NCBI GenBank assembly: GCA_021234155.1
Contig: JAJEKV010000046.1
Location: 4,442,665 to 4,506,664 of the forward strand
DNA length: 64,000 nt
DNA from: Isoetes taiwanensis
Taxonomy: Eukaryota; Streptophyta; Lycopodiopsida; Isoetales; Isoetaceae
Direction: 5' to 3'
Shown here piece after piece: positions 12,412 to 22,757 of the stretch; positions within the stretch are counted from its first letter, which is position 1, and each line of letters begins with the position of its first letter. Both the position numbers and the translations under genes were made by a program. The notes below the pieces were generated by a model, which worked only from the letters and a program-made list of their open reading frames with translations, searched no databases and was not told where the DNA came from.

Positions 12412-12827
12412 TATTCCTAGGATGGGTCCTATGACAACATCTATGTCGGCCGAAGTGAAGTGGTGTTCTCATTGAGCTTTGTAAAACATTGAGTACAAAT
12501 GGATCCCTTACTAGGGATAGATAAATTTGGAAATATGAACTTTAAATGCTCCGAAACTAGACAATCATCGAGAGCATGATGAAACTGAAGAATAGACATA
12601 AAAATGGTTTAATCCGCCACTTGGTCGATGCAAAGGTAAGAAGACCCGGTGACTGCTCCTCATCGGGAAGAAGAACCACGCCTTCTTGGGTTTTTGAGGA
12701 AACCCAAGCAAATAGTTGAAGCACAACCCCACGCACTATGACAAACACAAAGCATTAAACAAACCTGCAGAATCAAGGCTGAAAGAAAAATAACCCATCA
12801 ATGAGTCAGATGCCATAGGCAAGAAGA

Positions 12828-13590
12828 CTCGGAGGCTCCAGGGCCACGCCGAGAAAGAAATAACAGCCGACCAATCGGGAACCATCCGCGGAATGACCAT
12901 CGCGGGAAAAAACAACCGATTAGTGCTGCCTCGGAGGCTACAGCGCCACGCCGAGAAAAAACAATAAATATGATCTCGGAGGCAACAGCGCCACGCCGAG
13001 AGAAACATGAATAATAAATATTGACTCAGAGGCTACAAAGCCACACCGAGAGAAAACATGAATGAATAAATAAAATACTAGAGCCATGCCGAGAAAGAGT
13101 AACCAATAAGTATGCCTCAAAAGGCTACAAAGCCATGCTGAGGAAATAAAGAATGCAAATTTAAAGGACATAGAAAAAGAAATAACTAACACGATCAAAT
13201 GAAAAACCATCAAGGGAGGGAGGGTGAGGGAAACTGATAGAATAGAGAAGAAGGAGAAATCTAGCTCAAGAAAATGCCGATGATAGAACAATGAAGAGAG
13301 GCTGAATAAATAGGAGGAGAGACAAAGGGACGTCCCCATCCAAGGAATGTCAATTCTATTGCGACAGCAATAGAACCGTGGCTATCACCGAGATAAATAG
13401 AAAATAAATAAATACTTTCTCGAAGGCTACAATGCCACGCCGAGAAAAAGAAAATAATGCAAACAAAATTGTCCACCACAGAGCCACAAAATAGACGGAA
13501 CAACACGCCTGTGGAAATGAATAATAAATACTATCCGAGAGAAAATGAACAATCATTTAGTCACGGAGGCCACATCTATGCCGAGAAAGA
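12828..13590. repeat. Array of small hairpin units
   Basis: At least six units follow the pattern CTCGG-A-GGC-N6-GCC-ACG-CCGAG: 12,828-12,853, 12,930-12,955, 12,975-13,000, 13,025-13,050, 13,115-13,143 and 13,418-13,445, with partial units near 13,076 and 13,562. Outer and inner arms are complementary. In the 13,115 unit both outer arms have changed together (CCTCA with TGAGG), and in the 13,418 unit TCTCG pairs with CGAGA. Units are about 45-51 bp apart or multiples of this, joined by A-rich spacers. Confidence 0.7.
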
Positions 13591-13932
13591 AAGAGATCAT
13601 AAGAATGAAATGATAAGAACATATGTATTATAAAAAACATAGAACGGAAACCATGGAAGATTTAGAGGATGCGGAGTGACCCAAAAATGTGGAAAACAAA
13701 GACAGAGATGGTTAATGGACTAAAAAGGAAAAGAAATGGAAAGGGATAATGGGAAAAAGAAAAACACAGATACGGTCAGATGTAGACAAACTATCAAGGG
13801 AGGGAGGGTAAGGGAGCTGGTAAGACAGAGGAGAAGGAAAAAACTAGCTCAAGAGAACGTCGATGACGAAACAATGAAAAGATGCTGAATAAATAGGGAG
13901 TGCGAAAAGGGGCGTCCCCATCCAAGGAATGT

Positions 13933-13962
13933 CGGTTCTATTGCTATCGCAATAGAACCGTG
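13933..13962. other. Terminal hairpin of end module (second copy)
   Basis: CGGTTCTATTGC and GCAATAGAACCG form a perfect 12-bp stem with a 4-base TATC loop. The same hairpin closes the unit ending at 19,342. The end module at 13,384 keeps a 9-bp version with loop GACA. Confidence 0.8.
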
Positions 13963-13967
13963 GCATT

Positions 13968-16900
13968 CCTAGGATGGGTCCTATGACAACATCTATGTCG
14001 GCCGATAGAAGAGGAACAAATCTCATCCTAGACAAAGAAAGAAAAGAAGCCAGAATGAAATATGTTCGATGAGAAGGGAGAAATGAGACTGCAAGGGTCA
14101 CTGGAATAACATGAAAGAGAATACACAAATAAGGCTGATGACAAAAGCGGAACGGCCACAAGTGTGAAGGTACAGAGGGGATGAATCCAGATAAAGGAGG
14201 ATGAGCAGATTAGGTCAAGCGAATGGAACAAATGAAATCATAGATGGAACAATATAGGATGAATAGAATACAAGATATCAAAGGAACAGATGAGATGAAA
14301 GAAATAAGAGGGGATAATGAGATGAAAAAGATAAACGAGCAATAGGACAAACAAGAAGAAGGGGCAAGGAAGGAGTTCCCGAGTACTGGGAAAGGTTCAT
14401 CTTGAACAAAAGAGCAACCAAAGCAAATAGAGAAAAAAGGAAGAAAGAGCAAACTAAGGAAAATGGAGCGAAAGGGAAAGCAAAGACGTAAGGAGCCAAG
14501 AGAAGCAGAATGAGCAGGTAAAGCCGGAATTCGAAGAATGGGATGCATACATGAAGGACATAAGAGAACCAATGCCGTGAAAGATGGAAGAGGAGCATGA
14601 AAATAGAAGATGGAATAGAGCAGTAAGAGATGAGAAAAAGAACTCATGGAACAACAACCAACAGAGCCATAAACATGACGACATCAACAGAGTAATGATG
14701 GCAATGACTAATGCACCAATAAATACTATACTAACAAAGATTCATAAATTCGAACTATCCTAACTAGCAATAAACAAGGAGCAAGAAGACAAAGAAATCG
14801 AAGAAGGAACTGATGCAACTAAAGGAGTAATAGTATCATCAGAGTTGAACAAAAATAACAAGCCAAAGGAAATTAATGCATACATACTCGAATAGAGCCA
14901 TATAATGAGAAGCATAAAGTAAAAAGAAGCGCAATCAACCCATAATGGAGCAAGTCAAATCTCATAGAATAAATTGAAAATGTGGAATAAAGAAAGGGAG
15001 AAACGAGTCCACAAGGATCAGTGGAACAAAATGAAACAGAATGCACAGATGAGGCTAATGTGTCATATGGAGCAAGTGAAAACAAATCTAAAACGGAGAT
15101 AACAAAGGGTCAATGCGAAAAACACAGAAACATAAAATCAGAGTAAAGAAGGGCAAAAAAAATACCCAAATGACAAAAGTAAAAATGCCTAAAAAACAAA
15201 CAAACCTATTGACAAACTTGAACAAACCGAAATAAAGGCAAAAAATACGTGGAAAAAATGGAAATCACGGAAAAACAAAATGAGCAAACTTGGATAAAAA
15301 CAAATCCGAGAGGATGAAGCTAGCAGCAAGTGGATGGAAATCGCCGGAATAAGGACATCAAGCAATGAAGGCGGAGTAACTTAAAACAAAAGGGACAAGC
15401 GTGCAAGCTGTGAGAAAAGCAGGGCATAAAAGACAAGGTGAAAAACAACGGGCAAATAGCCCAAGGGATCGGTTATCCATGCGAAGCAAAGCATAAGTGA
15501 AACCGAGGCAAGTGAACTGAGCGTGCAAAGCGAAACAAAATGCAAAATCGAGAACCATGCTAAATGGATCTTATGCTCATGCATCGAAGAAAAAGAGTGC
15601 CTCAAATATAGGCACAAACCATGTAGAAGTCTCAAGCGAGAAAGGAACTATGTAGAGGGCAATCAAGAGCGGGGAAAAATGAGTAAAGGAGCAAGCAGTA
15701 CATAAGGCAATCAAGAATACGGGCACAACTGACAACCTTGCACAAAGCAACATAGAGAGAGTAAATGGAACATGTCAGGACAAGTGAAACCAAACACCAC
15801 AATAAAATCAAGGGAGAAAGATGCTCAAAAATGAAATAAGAAAAAATGAAAACTAGGACAACTCATGCCAATGAGACAAAAGTATAGTAAAAATTACTAA
15901 GCACTGACAAATTCATAGAACACATGGGACCACCAGAATGGATCATAACCTGCAATCTGGAACGAACCTGTGAGGGCAATACAAAGGAACAACCACGATA
16001 CCCAAAATATTGAGCACCCAAAATTGTTGACACCATAGCCAAATATAATAATGAGTATGCGGGCAAAGGCACTAGAAGCTGGACAAAGTGTCATGGAGTC
16101 GTTGGAGTAAATAGGAAAAAGAAGACGAGAAGTAATAGAGAAATACAAAACTAATGGAAGTGACGAGGCAAATGAAAATAGAACCAAATGGAAAATACAA
16201 GCACGTCAGAATGGAGAGAGTAGACCATCTGTCACGAAAAAATTCAACAAACCAACAAATCACGTAATGATATAATACGAGTTAGCAATAACTGTAAATC
16301 TCATAACTTGTGAAAGAGGACCGATAAAATTCTCCGAAACCTTCCATTCACACCAGATGTTTGCTGAACAAGAGCATAACCTAGACACATTATCTAAAAA
16401 CAACTTCCGAAAACATGCAAGACCACCAGTAACTATAGACATGCAAGCCACAAGGAACATTCCAATAAAAAAAAAAAACGGATTTTTGAAGCAAAAAATG
16501 CTCATAAGCAAAAAGAGAACGGCGACAGGATTAGAAGAATCGGTGGTATGCACGAGGAAAAGGACCCATGAAAAATATAAGTGGAGCACGATGAATAATT
16601 GGCGCAAATACGACTAAAGAGCAAATAGGAAAAAAGCAACAAGAAACAACTAAAGTAACATGAGCATAGCAGAGAACAAATATCGAAGGAAGCTGCTGAA
16701 TATGAAGTATATTTGACCTACCGAAGGAAAGGGCGAAGGGATACAAGACCATCATATAGCCAAACCACACCAATCCTAGCCAAATATTAAAACACCATGC
16801 CCAAACATGTTCACTGGAATGAGAAAAAACGGAGAAGGTGTTGCAAATGTGGCAATCCAACAAAAGAAAATTAAAGAAATAAAGAGAGGGGTTCGACTAG

Positions 16901-19342
16901 ATGGTACTAGAGAAAAATCCAAAACAAAAGGGATCACCCTAAAACCCCCGTATAACAAAATCCAAAAGTAAACAACTCAAGAAACTATGTAAAGCAATCA
17001 CAGCACAACGAAACCACGTCGAGAAAATGAGAAACTATAATTGACATAATAGCTCATTAAACTACGTGAAGCAAGCACCCCGTGTTAATGCAAACTACAG
17101 ATGTCAGGATAATGGGGCCATGGGACATTGGAACCATTTCGAGGTAAGGAGAAACAAAGAGAAGAATTTGAGGAATTATGCAACCAAACCAATGTTGACG
17201 GTACAATGATTAACCACCATAATGAGCCGCACTAATAATTGAGCACGATGTCAACTGTGCCAACCTATGAAATTCACCCTAGTGCTAAGAGGAGGCAAAA
17301 CATGCATTTGAGGGGCATTCCAATCTATAAAAACTTGATTTCCAAAAAAGTGCACAACCCATAGTGGTTCATGCAACCTAACACAAAGACAGTCAGACGA
17401 AATCCATGAAATACCAACCATCATTAACATGCAAATGTCGAACAATTCAAGGGCATCGAAGCGAGAGAAACATGGATGCATCTACGGCACCATCGAACAT
17501 ATGTAAGGGCCATACAACTCAACGAGGTTAGAAAAAATGCATATAAGGGACAAACCAACAAACGTAAGGGATACACGAAACAAACGAGGTTAGAAACCAT
17601 ACGAAGGCGACTTTCAAAGAAGTGGGAAACATATCAAAAACACATACCTTAAAGAGGCATTCCAAATGTAACTGCATTCCAACAACGTGAAGACTTGGCC
17701 TTGCCCAGGCATGTTACAGTTTTGGCACCCCTAGTCAAAGGACGTTGGAATAGCGCACATGTAGATGCAATAGTAGTTGAAAAGGATCGTAACCGAAAAA
17801 AGAACACTGTTGTTAATCCGAGAAGAAACCATGAAAAAATGCTAGCAGTAACGCAATGCTAAAAGAAACCATACTCTAGCGACACAGGAACAATGTGAAG
17901 CGCGTCCAAGAACCAAGGGGCGTGAACCAACAAGCTTAAAAGAAGCGATATGAAAATGTCAAAGACAAAATCCGAAGAATAAAGGAAGGCAAATGACCAT
18001 TAGAAAAAATCCAAGGAATAAACTTGTAGGGGAAATGGAGACCCGGTATCCCCAGCCAAGGAAAAGTACAAGGGAAACCAATTTCTAGTATCCCTCCAAA
18101 AATCTGTAACACCGACGTAGGTGGAAGCGGTTGTGATCGGCGGTGATCTTTGCAGCCAGGGATCGATTGAGGAAGGATTCTATTTACAGGCACAAGATCA
18201 ATACCAAGGCACAACCAACGCAAAAAACCATACTTACTGCTTTGGATCACAAGAATAGAAATGAAAGAAAATGGTTATAGCTGACCTCTAAGCTGAATCC
18301 AGTTGTACACAGAGCTTTTGAACTATATGACCTTCGAGCTGACTAATCTCCTCTCAAACTGCATCCTGCGCTTGCAAATCAAACCGACTTCCAGCACGGT
18401 ATGAGGGAAAGCCATCCCAAAGAGCATCCAATTCAAAGTCGAGCTCCTGATGCCGCCATGTCATTCGATTCCAAGATGACCTCCAGACCTGCAAAAACCG
18501 AAAGCATCTAAACAAGGAAGGAAGGAAGGAAGGTACTTTTATCGTCCACGGAGAAGTCGCCCCCAAAACTTCTGGCAACTCAGAAGAACCATTTTCGTGG
18601 TTCACCGACAAGATCACTCAGTCCCAGATCCCACATCTATAAAAAAAGCTGACGAAATAAGAACAATCAGAGGTTTTTGATCCCACAGTGGGATCTGCAT
18701 CTGCAAAAAAAAAAGACTACACTTAGCATAAAAATCTCTGGTACTAATTATACCAAACGAAATCTGTTGTGGTCGCCTCAGCATAGCGTGGCAGCAGGAA
18801 CATCATCCGCCTCTCTCCGAGCTCGACAGGGTACCGGATAGGGATTGTCAGCAAAAAGGCACTCTATCTAGAGCATGCAGATCCTGGCCATCTGAAGACT
18901 TGGGAAGCAACCACGGCAGCCATGCCATGCCCCCAAACATCCTGCCATAATCTCTGCACACCACATCCACAAGGATCATGATGACATGCAACCAGCGCTC
19001 AAATCCACAGGCCAGAGCCCCAACTCGATCCAGATGAAAGGGAAAAATCACAGAAAAAGGGTTTGACTCTAGAAGGGAAAGGGAAAACTATCAGATCTAA
19101 AAAGCTTAACAAAATGATTCGGTAGAAGTAAAGCCTGATTGGATCGAAGCAAAGCTGCAGATTCAATCCAGTAGAGAAGTGAAGGAGAAGCTGGTAAGAC
19201 AGAGGAGAAGGAAAAAACTAGCTCAAGAGAACGCCGATGACGAAACAATGAAAAGATGCTGAATAAATAGGGAGTGCGAAAAGGGGCGTCCCCATCCAAG
19301 GAATGTCGGTTCTATTGCTATCGCAATAGAACCGTGGCATTA
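13968..19342. repeat. Repeat element H, long unit (purine-rich, non-coding)
   Basis: It begins with the same 41 bases as the short unit (ATTCCTAGGATGGGTCC...) and ends with the same end module (19,190-19,342, almost identical to 13,815-13,968). The interior, above all 13.6-17.6 kb, has a strongly purine-rich plus strand dominated by A and G. A diverged internal duplication is visible: 14,035-14,140 resembles 14,960-15,075 (both have GGGAGAAA.GAG and GGAA.A.AATGAAA). The many long minus-strand open frames are T- and Ser/Phe/Leu-rich by-products of composition. No transposase or polymerase motif was found. Confidence 0.5.
18515..18640 (-). mobile_element. Microsatellite-tailed retroposon end, (TTCC)n tail
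   Basis: On the minus strand the sequence ends TTCTCCGTGGACGATAAAAGTACC and passes into (TTCC)n, on + a GGAA repeat at 18,515-18,533. The end matches those at 33.26, 34.43 and 38.27 kb. Its 5' limit is not clear. It lies inside the long H unit, so it inserted there later. Confidence 0.6.
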
Positions 19343-20021
19343 TTTAGATTTGTTTTTTCCGGGGTTTCGAAATCTTTTTGGATTTTTTTCTAAGATGTTT
19401 TTCCTAAGATTTGAAGGGTTTTGGCAGCCGGAGGACATTCCCAATGTTCCAAAAATTTAGAAAGCATTTTATATGATTTTAATGCCTACGATTTTGGCCG
19501 AATGTAGGATATTTTCTTGAGTCCCGGGGGGTTCACCTCTATATAAGGGGCATATGGCATGTGCGTGCATCAAGTCAGGAGAAACCCCTATGTATACAGC
19601 TGACCCTCCATAGAAACCCCTATGTATACGGTCCCATACTGTCGAAGAATCATACCTGATTCCATACTTTTACACCCAGTCTAAGCACTTCTTGCCCTAC
19701 CCTTAACCTTATTTTTACGGCCATTATTCATTCATGTATCCTACCCTCTACCGTATATTTCCAATCTGCAAATGTTACATCCGGTCGAGTGTTAGGGTTC
19801 TTCTGGCGCCATTTTAGTTCAATGGTCACTCCAAAAATAAAAAAAAAAACGAAATTTGGAATACATAGGGAAGTATATATTTGATATATTTTAATTAAAT
19901 CGATTTTTAGGATGACATTATAACGAAATTCATTATTGATTATTGAATAATGACTTTAAATTAATTATTATTACGGATTTTATTTTGAACACGTCTTTTA
20001 AGGGCGTCATTATGGTGAATT
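19343..20021. other. No gene seen
   Basis: AT-rich. A short duplicated phrase, AAACCCCTATGTATAC, occurs at 19,583 and 19,613. No coding potential was found. Confidence 0.5.
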
Positions 20022-20086
20022 TTGCCATGCATTTGCCGCCAATGGCATAACCCGATCCGAGCTCTTGACTCTTCTCATTCCCTTCA

Positions 20087-20359
20087 ATGCCTATTCCTCT
20101 CCTTCTCCGTCCCGATACTCCTTCTCCCGATCCTCCTTCTCGCCTATTCCTCTCCCACATCCGGCAATGGCGGATTAAGACCACCGCCAGCTGCCGAAAG
20201 AATCCGTGGGCTACATTCCAAAGGAAGAGGCCGCGCCATGAGGCGGAAGAGCCCGGAAGAGCAGAAAGGGAGAACGCGAAGTTGAAAGTTGTGGCGGGGT
20301 ACCGTGCATGGAAGTGGTGCACATGCAAGATCATGGAGCTCATATCGAAAAAGTTGTGA
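20087..20359 (+). CDS. Hypothetical small basic ORF, possible first exon
   Basis: This 90-residue frame lies in a GC-richer island than its surroundings. It starts MPIPLLLRPDTPSPDP and is rich in Arg and Lys later (RKNPWATFQRKRPRHEAEEP). An overlapping frame (20,022-20,285) is about as long. I recognise neither, and nothing downstream continues them clearly. The local GC rise is the main reason to list it; it could be a 5' exon, a decayed gene or chance. Confidence 0.2.
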   Translation: MPIPLLLRPDTPSPDPPSRLFLSHIRQWRIKTTASCRKNPWATFQRKRPRHEAEEPGRAERENAKLKVVAGYRAWKWCTCKIMELISKKL

Positions 20360-21645
20360 TGGGTTGATCGGGTGACTCACACGCGATATGGCGGCTTTTG
20401 GAGATGAAAATATGTGCAAGAGGGAACAATCTGTATATGCGACTTAGGATGCCACCTCAGGCGGTTGGTGAACGCCTCCGTTAGTCGACCTCCGATTATT
20501 CTCATATCCGTTAAGTTATGCCTCCAGGACGTCCATAATAGCTTAGGTTTTTTTATTTGCCAGCTCTTGACAGTAAATACGAAATCTCCCTAACTTGTTT
20601 TGTAAAGCTCCTGATCTGTTTTGTTTTGTAAAGCTCCTGATCTGATCTGTTTAGGACTGCTTTGTTTTGTAAATGGCCATGAAAACTGCCATGCACAGGT
20701 GTGAACCTTCCTTTTTGTAAAGTATCTTATTATAATATGAATATGACGCGGTTTCAGACATTGTTCTTGTGTTTTAGTTTGTCTTTTAATATGTTTCTTT
20801 TATGTAATGTTCTTAACCGAAATAAGTCTTCAAACAGTTTATGTTTTGTTGTTTTTAAAGTATAATTTTGATTATGTCTTATGTCTTCACGTCATGCAAT
20901 TAAAAATAGAATGTAGGGTAATAGCATCTGCTGTTTTGGAAGCATTTTATTATGCTTCTGTAAATGCTGCAGAAATGAATCATCGAGTAATGGAATCAGA
21001 AAGGCAGAAAGCATACCTAACTAACTAGTTCCACAAGTAACCAGTAGCCACTGTTTATTGCATTCAAAGTAAAGTTTAAACAAGATCACAATTTCTACAT
21101 GGAATGCATTAAGTAAAGCAAAGCAAATAGAACATGCTCGAGATTTATACAAAGCAGAAAACTGCTCTTAAACTTAAACTGTTGAAATGGTAGCTTTAAT
21201 CATAAATGATCATTGACAAAGTACTTGACAAATAGCTGCCTGAACCTTATGCACTCCCTAGACCTTCTGCTTTCCCTTGTCACCTACAAAAAAAAATGAA
21301 AAGAAGAGGCGGTTAGTAGCGAAATTCAACCATTTGAAGGCGTCTAATTTAATATTACCCTACCAATATTACGTTTCACGGACAAACTTATTCATTTGTA
21401 CTCTATCATTATCATGCGGATGGTAAATGTTTTTGGCGAGTTCATATCTTAAAGATGCAAGAGATATGATAGACTCGAGGTCTATAAGTCGATTATCGGT
21501 CGGATCATAAGTAAACCAAAGTGGACTTGCGTCCTTCTGGCGCAATGTTTCTGTAATATGCCGGATTTAATTGAACTTCAAAGGCGGGCATTTAACTAAG
21601 TCCACGGGCTCTCTACTCTCTCTATACCTTTGCCGGACTTCCTCC
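20360..21645. other. No gene recognised
   Basis: AT-rich. A partial local repeat of AAAGCTCCTGATCTG occurs at about 20,607-20,645. A short open frame near 20,807-21,028 has no recognised motif. Confidence 0.45.
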
Positions 21646-22284
21646 TCATGGTAAGTACCCTACCAAGATACCAAACCTTATGAATTGCAACAGATTTGTT
21701 CCTTTTTTCGCTGAAGCTTGTGCGGTTTGTGGTGCCACCGTGGATTCCAGCGGTTCTTGAGTACACCTTTGCACAATCTGTCCCAATCTTTGGCGAGTTT
21801 GTGCATCAACATTACTTTCTTCAATAGAATATACCATAGTCTTAACCCTCGTCAACTTGTCCTTTGATAGCCACGGATTCCCATTCAAATGGCTCACTAT
21901 AGTTGACTTAAAGATTTTCTTACCTTCCATAACAACATGCCAAGACACATGAGATGGCTTCCTCCTTTCACATTCATCTAACATTTCGTCAAACACATGT
22001 CGTAATTCAGACCTGGCCACATCATCCTCACTAACTACCTCGTTCCTTGGATCTTCACCTTCAATCTCCATATTCTCTTTCGTGGCATCGGTCTCGTCTC
22101 TCAATGTGGTAGAGCTCAGGTCTACCACATGACTACTATGAAACCAATCTTCGACCTTCCATGGCTCACTAAACCAGCCATCACTCTCCTCAATTGTAAT
22201 GCCAACGCTTGTACACAATGCTTGTGCAGCAGCAAGCCCTTCTTTTAAGGCCTCAATAATCTTGTCATCCGTATCTACGCTCAT
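21646..22284 (-). CDS. Unknown acidic/basic protein, probable C-terminal part of the block at 22.7-25.8 kb
   Basis: A 212-residue frame begins MSVDTDDKIIEALKEG. It has an acidic stretch (DETDATKENMEIEGEDPRNE) near residues 85-105, then HVSWHVVMEGKKIFKSTIV and SHLNGNPWLSKDKLTRVK. The last 20 or so residues look like read-through. It follows, on the same strand, a long broken coding block with the same base composition, and is likely its last part. I do not recognise the family. The phrase KIFKSTIV.HLNGNP.LSKDRL looks like a conserved module rather than random sequence, but that is judgement only. Confidence 0.5.
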   Translation of the reverse strand: MSVDTDDKIIEALKEGLAAAQALCTSVGITIEESDGWFSEPWKVEDWFHSSHVVDLSSTTLRDETDATKENMEIEGEDPRNEVVSEDDVARSELRHVFDEMLDECERRKPSHVSWHVVMEGKKIFKSTIVSHLNGNPWLSKDKLTRVKTMVYSIEESNVDAQTRQRLGQIVQRCTQEPLESTVAPQTAQASAKKGTNLLQFIRFGILVGYLP

Positions 22285-22757
22285 CTTTGTCTGTAAGGTT
22301 ACGGTCGACTATCCCCATTGGTATCTACCTTCTTTTCTAACTCTTGCCAAATGTGTTCTTGCTTAGCATGTCTTTGGGGAAACAAGAGGGTAGTGGGCTG
22401 CTTGAAACTCGGAAATATGATTGAGAGCAGAGGCACTCTCAATAAGTCACCCCGTCATAGGCTCTTTTCGTTCTGAACCATGCCACCAGAGCTTTAGAGA
22501 AGAAGTTCTCACATATGTACGATCCAGGTGCCTTTGTAAGGGCAACTCTAAATGCCCAAATTGAACTAAAATACTTTATTAGCGGCAACGGCAAAATGGC
22601 ATGACAATGGCACGTCTATAAAGGTTTCTGGTGATGAAGTTCTTACTCAGCGAATCGTCTTTGTGGTTCTTCATCCAAAGCCTCCAAAGCCTGTTATGCA
22701 ACCTAAAGTTTTAAAAGATCAAACCAAATTGAAAGTAGCAAAGCGGATTCGGCTCAT

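Larger units (their letters stand above)
12412..13968. repeat. Repeat element H, short unit with internal hairpin array
   Basis: The unit starts ATTCCTAGGATGGGTCC and ends with an approximately 170-bp end module (13,795-13,968) containing CCCCATCCAAGGAATG and a terminal hairpin. A 41-base identical start occurs again at 13,968, directly after the end module, so a second unit follows head to tail. The start (CATTCCTAGGATGGG) and the reverse complement of the end module (CATTCCTTGGATGGG) form a 14/15 inverted repeat. A third, more diverged end module is at 13,205-13,384. No protein is recognisable. It could be a non-autonomous DNA element or Helitron-like, but a CTRR terminus is not present. 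Confidence 0.55.

Noticed and set aside
12828-13590. Possible CRISPR array (regular hairpin repeats)
   Set aside because: Plant nuclear context, diverged units, irregular A-rich spacers and no cas genes.
12736-16958. Many long minus-strand frames rich in Ser, Phe, Leu, some looking like membrane proteins
   Set aside because: They arise from a purine-rich plus strand with few stops on the other strand; no conserved motif or consistent frame.
12412-19342. Helitron identification
   Set aside because: The terminal hairpin fits, but the sequence after it is not CTRR in any of three copies and no Rep/helicase motif was found.
20144-20419. Minus-strand frame in the GC island
   Set aside because: Shadow of the plus-strand frames, with no better evidence than those.
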